NCBI GenBank assembly: GCA_963841885.1
Contig: CAWJEK010000015.1
Location: 1 to 64,000 of the forward strand
Direction of reading: 5' to 3'
DNA from: Bog-756 sp963841885
Lineage (GTDB): Bacteria > Actinomycetota > Acidimicrobiia > Acidimicrobiales > RAAP-2
Length of the DNA: 64,000 nt
Shown here: positions 26,727 through 35,387 of the stretch, piece after piece
Numbering within the stretch: the first letter of the stretch is position 1
Layout: each line of letters begins with the position of its first letter
Made by a program: the position numbers and the translations under genes
Notes under the pieces: model-generated
What the model was told of the DNA's origin: nothing
Database searches by the model: none
What the model saw: the letters and a program-made list of their open reading frames with translations, nothing else

Positions 26727-28214
26727 ATGACGGTCCGAGGGCGGCTGGTCAGGGGAGTGCTCCAGCAGAGGTCAGCCAGGCGGAAGCGAGTGGCCTGGCT
26801 GCTCGCCGTGTGCGGACCGGTCCTGATCGCGCTCAGCCTCTGGCCCGTCCGCGCTTCCTTCGGGTTGGCCGGATACCTGTTGTGGGCGCTGCTCATGGCC
26901 GTCGTGGTCGCCGTCGTCGGGGGGTTTCGTCCGGCGCTGTTGGCGGTCGTCCTGGAGACGCTGGCGGCGGTCTTGTTCACCCCCCCGTACGGGACCTTCA
27001 CCGTCGATGTGCATCCTGACCTGCTTGCGCTCATCGCATTCCTGGCCGTTGCCATCGTCTCGAGTGTCCTTGTCGATGAGCTGGCTCGAATCGCCCAGGA
27101 GCAGGCCGTCCTGCGCCGGGTGGCGACCCTCGCGGCCAGTCCGTCATCGTCGAGCGATCTCTTCGCCTCCGTGGTCGAAGAGATCGGGGACCTCTTCAGC
27201 GTCGACCTCGTGCTCCTCATCCGCTACAAGTCGGACCGGTCGGCAGTGGTGGTCGGCAGCTGGAGGCGAACGGACGACGCCGTCCCCGTGGGAACCCGCT
27301 CGCCCCTCGGTGGGGAGAATCTCACGTCACGCATCGCGGCCACCGGGCGCCCGGCCCGACAAACCAGCTACCGGGACGATGGCAGCGAGATCTCCCGGAC
27401 CGCCCTCTCCGTCGGGACGAGGGCCAGCGCGGGTGCACCCATCGTGGTCGACGGACATCTTTGGGGGTCGATCATCGTGCAGTCCGAAGTGGGGAGGCCA
27501 CTCCCTGGCGATGCCGAGTCCCGACTCTCACAGTTCACGGAGCTCGTGGCTCTGGCCATTGCCAGCGCAGACGCACGGCAGGAGCTGACGGCCTCGCGTG
27601 CACGGATCGTCGTGGCCGCCGATGCGACCCGTCGGCAGATCGAGCGCGATCTCCACGATGGAGCTCAACAGCGCCTCGTCTCCCTCGGTCTCGAGCTCCG
27701 TGCGACCGAGTCCGCGCTTCCGGCGGAACTCACCGACGTCCGCTCGCGACTGGGTGACTCGGTTCGAGGGTTGCAGGACGTGATCGAGGGAATCCAGGAG
27801 ATCGCGCGGGGGATCCACCCGGCGATCGTCTCCCGCGGGGGACTCGGACCGGCGGTCAGGGCACTCGCCCGGAGGTCGTCGGTTCCCGTGGATCTGGATG
27901 TGCAGGGAGACCGACGGCTGTCGGAACCTGTAGAGGTAGCCGCCTACTACGTGGTCTCGGAAGCCTTGACGAACGTCGCCAAACATGCAGACGCCTCGTT
28001 CGTGTCGCTCTCCTTGAAGATCGACGAGGAGTCACTCGGGCTCACGATCGCGGATGACGGTCGCGGTGGAGCCGATCCGGGCGCCGGTACCGGTCTCCTC
28101 GGGCTCTCCGACCGCATCGAGGTTCTCGGGGGAACACTCGACGTGTCGAGCCCGGTGGGCGCCGGAACCACCCTGCGGGTCGCAATCCCGCTCGCCCTGC
28201 CGAGCACACCGTAG
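26727..28214 (+). CDS. Membrane histidine kinase (HisKA_3/NarX type)
   Basis: A 495-residue sensor kinase. Residues about 20-125 hold four hydrophobic segments like DUF4118 sensors, then a GAF-like domain (about 150-280), the HisKA_3 dimerisation motif RRQIERDLHDGAQQRL with phospho-acceptor H310, and the HATPase domain with EALTNVAKHA (N box), IADDGRGG and GTGLLGLSDRIEVLGG. This is the partner class of NarL-type regulators such as the one encoded divergently. The ATG at 26727 lies 6 nt after TACCGT (26715-26720), so it could be leaderless; GAAGG is too close to serve as a normal ribosome site. Confidence 0.92.
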   Translation: MTVRGRLVRGVLQQRSARRKRVAWLLAVCGPVLIALSLWPVRASFGLAGYLLWALLMAVVVAVVGGFRPALLAVVLETLAAVLFTPPYGTFTVDVHPDLLALIAFLAVAIVSSVLVDELARIAQEQAVLRRVATLAASPSSSSDLFASVVEEIGDLFSVDLVLLIRYKSDRSAVVVGSWRRTDDAVPVGTRSPLGGENLTSRIAATGRPARQTSYRDDGSEISRTALSVGTRASAGAPIVVDGHLWGSIIVQSEVGRPLPGDAESRLSQFTELVALAIASADARQELTASRARIVVAADATRRQIERDLHDGAQQRLVSLGLELRATESALPAELTDVRSRLGDSVRGLQDVIEGIQEIARGIHPAIVSRGGLGPAVRALARRSSVPVDLDVQGDRRLSEPVEVAAYYVVSEALTNVAKHADASFVSLSLKIDEESLGLTIADDGRGGADPGAGTGLLGLSDRIEVLGGTLDVSSPVGAGTTLRVAIPLALPSTP

Positions 28215-28477
28215 GGGGACCGATCCGATGATCGGCGGGCCGACCTCGCCACGACTCGGGGAGGCGGTCCGTCGAGGAGTCAGACCACACGTCAGCCGGA
28301 GAACTGGGCCGATTCGGCGCTGGCGTAGATGTGCCCGTCGGGAGGTTCCGGCGGGGTGCGGGCCGTTGTGGCCCACTCGGGGGTGCGGCCTCAATCTACG
28401 GTGGGCGCCATGGGACATCCCGTTCATGGTGGGCCGCGCGACGAATTCCCCGGGGCGTTCGCACGGGCGGCGGATCG

Positions 28478-29851
28478 ATGAGAGCGACCTCCGGCCGGAT
28501 CGGATGGCCTGAGCGGGCCTGCGCACTGGGCTCGCTGGCGTGCGGTCTCGTCCTCGTGGGGTTCGTCATCGGGTTCATCGTCCGCAACCTCGGCTTCCTG
28601 GCCCTCGCCGTGGTCGGACTGGGTCTGGCCGTGGCGGGCGCCTGGTGGACGATCACCGAACGGATGCCCCGGCGGGCGATCGGCATGGTCGGTGCCGTCC
28701 TCGGGATCGCCGGCATCGTGGCGGCGTTGGTGGGCGCGACGCCGGCGGGTCAGCACGTCGGCCTCCGACTGGTCCTGCTGACCGTCCTCCTGATCGGGTC
28801 CGTCGGGCTCGGGAGGGCCGCCCTCGCCCGGAATCTCCACGCCCACGACGAACTGCGCCCGACGGCCGTCGACCGTCCCCGGCATCCGGTACTCATCTGC
28901 AATCCCTGGTCGGGTGGAGGCAAGGTGGAGAAATTCGGCCTGGCCGACCTGGCCCGCGAGCGGGGGGTCGAGGTGGTGATGCTCGACCGGGGGCTCGATC
29001 TGGAGGAGTTGGCCCGGGACGCCATCGCCCGCGGTGCCGACTGCCTGGGCATGGCCGGTGGCGACGGGTCCCAGGCCCTGGTCGCCTCGATCGCCATCGA
29101 GCACGACCTGCCCTTCGTCGTCGTGTCGGCGGGCACGCGGAACCACTTCGCCCTCGACCTGGGGATCGACCGGGAGGACCCGCGCCTGAGCCTGGATGCC
29201 TTCGGCGACGGCCTCGAACGGCGTATCGACTACGCCACCGTCGGCACCCGGCTGTTCGTCAACAACGTGTCGCTCGGCATCTACGCCACCATCGTCCAGC
29301 AGGAGGGCTACCGGGAGGCGAAGTCGGAGACAACCAGAGCGCTGCTGCCCGAGCTGCTGGGGCGGACCCAGGAGCCGTTCGACCTCCAGTTCACCGACCC
29401 GGGCCGGGGAGAGGTGGACGGAGCCTTTCTGATCCAGGTGTCGAACAACCCCTACGTGCTCGGGGCCACCCTGGATGCCTCGCAGCGCCGGCGCCTCGAC
29501 ACCGGCGAGCTCGGTGTCGTCGCCATCTCCGCCGGCACCGGGGCCGAAGCGGCGCAGGTGTTCGCCCTGTCGGCGCTCGGACAGCGACGCCGGAGCCGCC
29601 ACTGGCACGAGTTCACGGCCGAGCGGTTCGAGGTGCGGTCGAGGTCCGGCAAGGCCTTCGCGGGGATCGACGGCGAGGCACTCGAGCTCGACACCCCGTT
29701 GGAGTTCCGGATCCACCCGCGTGGCCTCCGGCTGCTGGTTCCCGAGGGGAACCTCACCGCGTCCGAGCGGCGACGTGCCCGTGAAATCTCCGTCCGGGAG
29801 CTGATCGACATCGCCCGTGGTCGGGACCCGCTGGCCAGGGCGAGTTCGTAG
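28478..29851 (+). CDS. Diacylglycerol kinase-family protein with N-terminal membrane helices
   Basis: A 457-residue lipid kinase-like protein. The first 130 residues hold about four hydrophobic segments (for example LGSLACGLVLVGFVIGFIV). The DAGK catalytic domain follows: LICNPWSGGGKVEKF, the nucleotide motif GMAGGDGSQALVA and the SAGTRNHFALDLGID motif. The C-terminal part (NNVSLGIYATIVQQEGYREAK, FAGIDGEALEL) fits the beta-sandwich domain of YegS/DgkB-like enzymes. The substrate could be diacylglycerol or another membrane lipid. The frame is open to 28331, but ATG 28478 precedes the first helix. Confidence 0.88.
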   Translation: MRATSGRIGWPERACALGSLACGLVLVGFVIGFIVRNLGFLALAVVGLGLAVAGAWWTITERMPRRAIGMVGAVLGIAGIVAALVGATPAGQHVGLRLVLLTVLLIGSVGLGRAALARNLHAHDELRPTAVDRPRHPVLICNPWSGGGKVEKFGLADLARERGVEVVMLDRGLDLEELARDAIARGADCLGMAGGDGSQALVASIAIEHDLPFVVVSAGTRNHFALDLGIDREDPRLSLDAFGDGLERRIDYATVGTRLFVNNVSLGIYATIVQQEGYREAKSETTRALLPELLGRTQEPFDLQFTDPGRGEVDGAFLIQVSNNPYVLGATLDASQRRRLDTGELGVVAISAGTGAEAAQVFALSALGQRRRSRHWHEFTAERFEVRSRSGKAFAGIDGEALELDTPLEFRIHPRGLRLLVPEGNLTASERRRAREISVRELIDIARGRDPLARASS

Positions 29852-29857
29852 GGACGG

Positions 29858-29883
29858 GGGTCCAGGATCCCGCGGCGGGACCC
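29858..29883 (+). terminator. GC inverted repeats after the lipid kinase gene
   Basis: GGGTCC (29858-29863) pairs with GGACCC (29878-29883); an alternative inner palindrome is TCCCGCGGCGGGA. It lies 7 bp after the stop, without a T tract. Confidence 0.35.
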
Positions 29884-30030
29884 GGGGATCGGCGGTGATC
29901 AGTAGGGCCTGGTGATGAACGGGATCGAGGCGCTCGGCCGCCGCCCGTCGTCCGCGGCCCTGCGCTCCGGAAGTTCCACCGCCCGGTGCTCCCGCGTTTG
30001 CGATCGATTGCACAGTGAAATAACTAGAGG

Positions 30031-30633
30031 GTGCACAGTCGTCTGGAGGGTGTGGAGCGTGAAGATGCGGCGTCGACCGGGGCGACGGCTGAAGCCGGGG
30101 CCGGTCGGCGACGACACGCCGACCACCTCGTGACCGCCTCGCGCTATCTGGTGTTGACGGCGGTCCTGGTGGGCGTGGTCGGTGTGGCGGGCCGGTGGCT
30201 GTCCCGCCCGCTGCTCACGAGCACGGTGGGGCCCACGGTCTATCTGTTCGCTTCGCACCCGAGGACCGAGGCGGCGCGAGCCCGGAACGCCGCCATCGGG
30301 CACGCAATCGCCATCGGGGTCGGACTGGCCACTCTGGCGGCCTTCGGATTGCTGCAGCACCCCTCGGTCTCCACCCTGGGAACGCCCTCGTGGGAGCAGG
30401 TGGTCGCATCCGGTCTGGCTGTCGGAGTCACCATGGCGATTCTCGAGCTGCTCCACTGCCATCACGCCCCAGCGGCCGCCACCGTCCTCCTCATCACCAC
30501 CGGCCTCGCCAGGCCCGGTTCGCCACTCATCGGATTGGTCGTCGGCCTCGGCATCGTCATCGTCGTGGGGCCCCTCTGCGCACGATTGTCACTCGATCCG
30601 GGAGATCGAGCCGAGCCGGTGGTCCACCGATGA
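30031..30633 (+). CDS. HPP-family integral membrane protein
   Basis: Up to 200 residues with four hydrophobic segments after about residue 33: YLVLTAVLVGVVGVAG, a second around GHAIAIGVGLATLAAFG, a third around VVASGLAVGVTMAILEL and a fourth around LIGLVVGLGIVIVVGPL. The motifs GPTVYLFASHP and HHAPAAATVLL match the HPP family, some members of which take part in nitrite or phosphate-related transport. The start is uncertain: GTG 30031, GTG 30052 or GTG 30130 are all possible, and the last begins exactly at the first helix. Its stop overlaps a small membrane-protein gene by 4 bp. Confidence 0.72.
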   Translation: MHSRLEGVEREDAASTGATAEAGAGRRRHADHLVTASRYLVLTAVLVGVVGVAGRWLSRPLLTSTVGPTVYLFASHPRTEAARARNAAIGHAIAIGVGLATLAAFGLLQHPSVSTLGTPSWEQVVASGLAVGVTMAILELLHCHHAPAAATVLLITTGLARPGSPLIGLVVGLGIVIVVGPLCARLSLDPGDRAEPVVHR

Positions 30634-30833
30634 CACTCGTACTGCAGGTGGTGGTCGTCATGGCTGCGCTCGGCGCGGTCGCGTTCGCTGACGGTGTGTT
30701 CGGCAAGGTCAGCTCCACCCCGAGCGGTGACGGCGAGCGCCGTTCCGATCGCCCGAGCCATCCTGAACGGGAAGCGGCCCCGGGCCCAGCCGGGACATCC
30801 GTAGATCCGGTCCGTTCCACCCGACTTCCTTAG
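30630..30833 (+). CDS. Small membrane protein coupled to the HPP gene
   Basis: A 67-residue product with one N-terminal transmembrane segment (LVLQVVVVMAALGAVAFADGV) and a charged, Pro/Ser-rich tail. It starts at the ATGA overlap with the HPP gene, so the two are translationally coupled, and the small protein may be a subunit or stabiliser. I know no family for it. Confidence 0.55.
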   Translation: MTLVLQVVVVMAALGAVAFADGVFGKVSSTPSGDGERRSDRPSHPEREAAPGPAGTSVDPVRSTRLP

Positions 30834-30860
30834 CTACTACAATGTTTGTCTATGGTTAAG
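30831..30860. promoter_or_regulatory. AT-rich promoter/operator of the MarR gene
   Basis: Contains a near-consensus -10 TACAAT (30838-30843) inside an imperfect inverted repeat running from TTAGCTA to TATGGTTAAG. Such sites overlapping the -10 are typical for MarR autoregulation. It points to transcription start at or just before ATG 30852. Confidence 0.5.
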
Positions 30861-30906
30861 GAACCGGCGCGTCCGCCGGCCACGCGGCGACTCGGTCGTC
30901 GAAGCG

Positions 30907-31341
30907 GTGCTGAGCGCCAGCCGGGTGCTGGTGGCCGTGGCGGCGCGTTCGCTGGGGGACGTGGCGGAGGAGGTGACCCTCACGCAGTTCCGCACGCTGG
31001 TGGTGCTGGCGTCCCGGGGTCCGCAGAGCCTGGCCACGCTGGCCGAGGCGGTGGACGTGACACCGTCGACGGCCACCCGCATGTGCGACCGCCTGGTCCG
31101 CAAGGGCCTGGTGGGCCGCCGTCACGAGCGCGGTGACCGACGGCTGATCCGACTGACCCTGACCGAAACCGGTCGGCAGCTCGTCGATGCGGTGACCGAG
31201 CGTCGTCGGAAGGAGATCGCCAGCCTCCTGCGGTCGATCCCCCGTGACCAGCAGGCCGCACTGGTCGACTCCCTCCAACGACTCGCCGCCGCGGCGGGCG
31301 AGGTTCCCGAGCAGGACTGGTCGGCCGGATGGGACCTGTGA
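30907..31341 (+). CDS. MarR-family transcriptional regulator (N-terminus uncertain)
   Basis: The MarR fold is complete: VLVAVAARSLGDVAEEVTL (helix 1), TLTQFRTLVVLASRGPQSLATLAEAVDVTPSTATRMCDRL (helix-turn-helix) and the wing GLVGRRHERGDRRLIRLTLTETG. Translation from GTG 30907 gives 144 residues. In frame upstream the sequence still reads plausibly (DSVVEA), but there is no start codon before a stop at 30802. A promoter-supported ATG at 30852 is in another frame (MVKEPARPPATRRLG), so one indel between 30852 and 30907 may have split off the first 15-18 residues. It probably represses itself and the ClC gene 16 bp downstream. Confidence 0.85.
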   Translation: MLSASRVLVAVAARSLGDVAEEVTLTQFRTLVVLASRGPQSLATLAEAVDVTPSTATRMCDRLVRKGLVGRRHERGDRRLIRLTLTETGRQLVDAVTERRRKEIASLLRSIPRDQQAALVDSLQRLAAAAGEVPEQDWSAGWDL

Positions 31342-31357
31342 GGCGGGCCGGCGCTCC

Positions 31358-33445
31358 GTGACCTTCTTGCGCCGGACCTCCTGGCGGGCCGCCATGACCG
31401 GCGTCTCGCGGTGGCTCGCAGGTACCTCGTACCTCCAGAAGTGGTTGGTGCTCGGGGTGCTCATCGGGTCGATGGCCGGACTGGGGGCCATCGTCTTCTA
31501 CGAGGCCCTCCTGCTCTGCACCCACCTGTTCCTCGGCGGACTGGCCGGCTACCACCCGCCGACCCCCACCGGCGAGGGTGGACACGCCGCCTCGGCCTTC
31601 TTCACCCGGCCCTGGGCGCTGCCCCTGGTGGTGGGTCTCGGCGCCCTGCTGGGGTCGATCCTGGTGTTCCGATTCGCCCCGGAGGCCGAGGGCCACGGGA
31701 CCGATGCCGCCATCTCGGCGGTCCACCACAATCCGCGGAGCATCCGTTTCCGGGCGGTGATCGTCAAGATCGCGGCTTCGGCACTCACCATCGGATCGGG
31801 GGGTTCCGGCGGGCGGGAGGGACCGACCGGGCAGATCAGCGCCGGGTTCGCCTCACTGCTGGCGCGCCAGCTGGATCTGAGCCCCGCCGATGCCCGGATC
31901 GCGGTGGTCACCGGCATCGGCTCGGGCATCGGCGCCATCTTCGGCGCACCGTTGGGCGGTGCGGTCCTCGCCACCGAGATCCTCTACCGGGACGACTTCG
32001 ATGCCACCGCTCTCCTCCCCAGCTTCGTCGCCTCCATCGTCGGCTACGTCATCTTCGGGGCCGCCGTCGGGTACACGCCGCTGTTCGGCTTCAATGCCAG
32101 CTACCACTTCACCAATCCGTCCCACCTGCTCTGGTTCGCGCTGATCGGGGTCCTCGGGGGCCTCATCGGTCTGCTCTACGCCAAGGGCTTCTACGGCATC
32201 TCGGACGTCTTCGCCAGGATGCAGCTGCCCCGGTGGGTCAAGCCGGTCATCGGTGGGGTCATCGTCGGCTGCATCGCCCTCGTGATTCCTGAGGTCCTCG
32301 GGACGGGTTACGGATGGATCCAGCAGGGTCTCGGCCCCCACCTCCTCACCCTGCCCCTGTGGATCGTGCTCGCCCTGCCGTTCGCCCGCATCCTGGCCAC
32401 CGGGCTCTCCATCGGCTCGGGGGGATCGGGAGGCATCTTCGGACCCGGCATGGTCATCGGCGCCTTCATCGGCGCCTCGGTGTGGCGACTGTTCGAGCCG
32501 ATCGTCCCGTCCATGGGCCATGATCCGGCCCCCTTCGTCATCGTCGGGATGATGTGCTGCTTCGGGAGCATCTCCCGAGCGCCGTTGGCCGTGATGATCA
32601 TGGTGGCGGAGATGACGGGCAGCCTGTCGATCCTCGCCCCCGCCATGCTCGCCGTCGGGCTCGCCTGGTTCATCGTCCGTCGAGGCGATGACACCATCTA
32701 CCGCAGCCAGCTGCAGAGCCGGGCCGACGCCCCGGCCCAGCGGTTGCTGACGGGCATGCCGGTCCTGACGGCCGTGGTGGTCGGCGACGCCATGGCGCAG
32801 GGCCCACTCGTCCTCCGGGCCGAGACGTCCCCGGTCGCCGCACGGCGGCAGCTCGAGCAGGCCGGCGTGATCGGCGCCCCGGTGGTCGACGACCAGGGTC
32901 GTTTCGAAGGGACCGTGTCGCACTGCGCTCTGGAGACGATGGACAGCGGCGTGGACGGCACGCTCGAGTCGGTGGTGGACCCGTCGGCGCCCACCGTGGC
33001 AGCCGACGCCCATCTCGACGTCGCCCTCGACGCCCTGACCACCTCGCCCGAGCACTGGGTCACGGTGCTCGACGGTGAGCGTCACGTCCTCGGCACCGTC
33101 GGCGTCACCGACGTCGTCCGGGGCTATCGACTCGGCCTGTTGTCCAGCCTGCAGGACCTCGATGCGGTCGGCGACCACGAGGGGACCAATCGGGTCCACA
33201 TCGACGCCGGATCGACTCTGGTCGGGCGGTCGCTCCGGGCATCCGCGTTTCCGATCAGCGTCATCGTCACGACCATCCAGCGACAGCGGGACCTGCTCGT
33301 CCCGGACGGGAACACCTTGCTGGAGGCCGGGGACGAACTGGTGATCATCGGCCCCACGAACGAGGTGGACGCCATCCGGCAGGCGGCTTCGGGACGGGTC
33401 GCCGCACCGGCTCCCGCACGTGAGGACTCCTCGCCGGCTGACTAG
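31358..33445 (+). CDS. ClC chloride channel/antiporter with CBS pair and TrkA-C domain
   Basis: About 695 residues. The ClC membrane core shows all three anion-site motifs: GSGGSGGREGPTGQ, with the gating glutamate that marks H+/Cl- exchangers, GSGIGAIFGAPLGG and GSGGSGGIFGPG. Cytosolic regions are two CBS motifs (about 465-585) and a C-terminal TrkA_C/RCK-C domain (AFPISVIVTTIQRQRDLL, LLEAGDELVIIG), which binds small ligands in potassium transporters. Start choice is GTG 31358 or ATG 31394; the first helix begins after the latter. It sits 16 bp after the MarR gene, probably in one operon. Confidence 0.93.
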   Translation: MTFLRRTSWRAAMTGVSRWLAGTSYLQKWLVLGVLIGSMAGLGAIVFYEALLLCTHLFLGGLAGYHPPTPTGEGGHAASAFFTRPWALPLVVGLGALLGSILVFRFAPEAEGHGTDAAISAVHHNPRSIRFRAVIVKIAASALTIGSGGSGGREGPTGQISAGFASLLARQLDLSPADARIAVVTGIGSGIGAIFGAPLGGAVLATEILYRDDFDATALLPSFVASIVGYVIFGAAVGYTPLFGFNASYHFTNPSHLLWFALIGVLGGLIGLLYAKGFYGISDVFARMQLPRWVKPVIGGVIVGCIALVIPEVLGTGYGWIQQGLGPHLLTLPLWIVLALPFARILATGLSIGSGGSGGIFGPGMVIGAFIGASVWRLFEPIVPSMGHDPAPFVIVGMMCCFGSISRAPLAVMIMVAEMTGSLSILAPAMLAVGLAWFIVRRGDDTIYRSQLQSRADAPAQRLLTGMPVLTAVVVGDAMAQGPLVLRAETSPVAARRQLEQAGVIGAPVVDDQGRFEGTVSHCALETMDSGVDGTLESVVDPSAPTVAADAHLDVALDALTTSPEHWVTVLDGERHVLGTVGVTDVVRGYRLGLLSSLQDLDAVGDHEGTNRVHIDAGSTLVGRSLRASAFPISVIVTTIQRQRDLLVPDGNTLLEAGDELVIIGPTNEVDAIRQAASGRVAAPAPAREDSSPAD

Positions 33446-33518
33446 TCAGCGGTGCGGTGGTGGGCGGTGGGGTGTGGTGCGCGGCGTCCGGAGACCGGTG
33501 GCCCGCGTGGCCGGACTG

Positions 33519-33547
33519 TTGTACATGGCAACGTTTTGCCCTACCAC
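33519..33547 (+). promoter_or_regulatory. Putative promoter of the SDR gene
   Basis: TTGTAC (33519-33524), 17 bp, TACCAC (33542-33547), about 80 bp before the GTG start. Confidence 0.4.
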
Positions 33548-33627
33548 GGCCGGATAAGTACCTGACGGGCACCCGACCCGAGAGCCGGTCGGGGCCGACG
33601 CACCGGACCAGTTCTCAGGAGGACGTC

Positions 33628-34674
33628 GTGACCGCCAGACCGATCGCAGTAGTGACGGGAGCATCCGCCGGCGTAGGGCGGGCCACGGTGCGCGAACTGG
33701 TGGCCCAGGGGTTCGACGTCGCTCTCCTGGCCCGCGGTGCGGCCGGACTCCAGGCGGCGGCCACGGAAGTGGAGCTCGCCGGGGGCCGGGCCTTCGCCGT
33801 CCCGACCGATGTGAGCCGGTTCGAGGAGGTCGACTCGGCCGCCACCCGGATCGAACAGGAGTTCGGACCCATCGACGTGTGGATCAACGACGCCATGACG
33901 ACCGTCTTCGCCCCGCTCGCCGAGACGACGCCGGCCGACTTCCAACGGGCTCTGGAGGTGACGCTGCTCGGACAGGTGTGGGGGACCACCGCCGCCCTGG
34001 CCCGCATGCGGCCCCGGGACGCCGGGGTGGTGGTCAATGTCGGATCGGCTCTGGCGTTCGTGGGCATCCCGCTGCAGGCCGCCTACTGCGCGTCCAAGTT
34101 CGCCTGCCGTGGGTTCTTCGAGTCGGCCCGGGCCGAACTCCTCCATGACGGAAGCAACGTGCGGATGAGCATGGTGCACCTCCCGGCGGTGAACACCCCG
34201 CAGTTCGACTGGTGCAAGACGTCGCTGCGTCGCCACCCCAAGCCCGTGCCCCCGATCTACCAGCCGGAGATCGCGGCCCGCCACATCGTGAGGTCGGCGC
34301 TGGACGGACGACGGTCGCGCATCGTGGGCTCGTGGAACCGGATGCTCGTGATGGTCGACAGCCTGGTGCCCGGGGTCGGGAACCACTACGCCGCCCTGGC
34401 CGCGTGGGACGCCCAGCTGACCGACCAGACCATCGACGAGGACCGGCCCGTGAACCTGACCCGTCCGGTCGACGAGGGTTCGGACCACGGCGCGCACGGA
34501 ATCTTCGACGGTCAGGCCGGGGGGGTGCTGGATACGAGCTTCCTGCGCAGCCTGCCCCGGACCGCCCGACTGTTCGCCGAGGCCGTACGGCGCGAGGCGC
34601 AGGACCGCCGACGCCGGCCCACCTTCGTGGACCGTGACCCCACGCCGGTGTCGCCCTCTGCGAGTCGGCGATGA
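33628..34674 (+). CDS. Short-chain dehydrogenase/reductase with C-terminal extension
   Basis: A 348-residue SDR. The NAD(P) motif TGASAGVG is at residues 11-18, the catalytic Ser in VVVNVGSALAFVG and the YxxxK motif in AAYCASKFACRGF. About 100 residues beyond the usual 250 follow, ending in a basic tail. The Rossmann NAG motif is NDAM here. AGGAGG lies 6 nt before the GTG at 33628; a longer open frame to 33457 has no support. The substrate is not readable. The stop overlaps the next gene by 4 bp. Confidence 0.9.
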   Translation: MTARPIAVVTGASAGVGRATVRELVAQGFDVALLARGAAGLQAAATEVELAGGRAFAVPTDVSRFEEVDSAATRIEQEFGPIDVWINDAMTTVFAPLAETTPADFQRALEVTLLGQVWGTTAALARMRPRDAGVVVNVGSALAFVGIPLQAAYCASKFACRGFFESARAELLHDGSNVRMSMVHLPAVNTPQFDWCKTSLRRHPKPVPPIYQPEIAARHIVRSALDGRRSRIVGSWNRMLVMVDSLVPGVGNHYAALAAWDAQLTDQTIDEDRPVNLTRPVDEGSDHGAHGIFDGQAGGVLDTSFLRSLPRTARLFAEAVRREAQDRRRRPTFVDRDPTPVSPSASRR

Positions 34675-35330
34675 GGAGCGAGGTGAAGGGCCGGCGCGAC
34701 CAGGACTCCCTCGATCTGCTCCGCGACCAGGACCGTCGACTGGAGCGCCTCCTCGCCGAGTGGGACGACCTCGCTCGCGACGGTGACCACCCCGCCGACG
34801 AGGTCGTGAGGCGGGCCTGGCGTCGGGGAACAGTGGGCAAGCTCATCCACCAGCACGGCGCGATCCGGTTGGCGGCGGCAACCGATGTCGTGCGGTGCCT
34901 GCGTCGCTCGGGGGCGGACCGGATGGCCGACGTCCTGGCGAAGCATGCCGGCGAGGCCCGGGAGGCGATCGACCGCATCGACGAGTGCTCCCGCGGCATG
35001 AGCTCGCTGGACCTCCGCTACTCGGACGAGTTCGACCGGGGCATCGATGACCTCCGACACCTGTGGCGGAGCGAGTTCCGGTCGGACACCGAGTTCAGCC
35101 TCGAGCGCATCGCCACCGCGCTCGGATCGGAGCGGTCCCGTCTCCACAGCGCCCGCTACGTGGCGAAGCATGCCCCGCTCCATCCCGCCAGGCGGCGTCA
35201 CTGGTACGACCGGATATCCCCGGTCGTTCGGCTCCACGCCCTGTACGACCTCCTGCGGGGCTTCCCCACGGCCGAGAGCACGGTGTTCTCGGACGCCGGG
35301 CTCGCCCAGCAGTTCGATGGCCGCGAGTAG
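34671..35330 (+). CDS. Helical hypothetical protein, possibly hemerythrin-like
   Basis: A 219-residue, almost entirely helical, charged cytosolic protein. The spaced residues DQDRRLERLLAEWDDLAR, KLIHQHGAIRLAAA and AKHAGEAREAIDRIDE faintly resemble hemerythrin HHE repeats, but I cannot match all iron ligands, so binding of a di-iron site is only a possibility. A second half (EFSLERIATALGSERSRLHSARYV) has no match I know. It overlaps the SDR gene by 4 bp (ATGA) and is probably translated with it. Confidence 0.7.
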   Translation: MRSEVKGRRDQDSLDLLRDQDRRLERLLAEWDDLARDGDHPADEVVRRAWRRGTVGKLIHQHGAIRLAAATDVVRCLRRSGADRMADVLAKHAGEAREAIDRIDECSRGMSSLDLRYSDEFDRGIDDLRHLWRSEFRSDTEFSLERIATALGSERSRLHSARYVAKHAPLHPARRRHWYDRISPVVRLHALYDLLRGFPTAESTVFSDAGLAQQFDGRE

Positions 35331-35387
35331 CTTCGCCCGCGTGGCGGACCCGGTGCCCCGGGGGCCCCACGCGGTGGACCCGCCCGC

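Noticed and set aside
34671..35330. Confident hemerythrin assignment
   Set aside because: The spaced His/Glu ligands cannot all be matched by eye.
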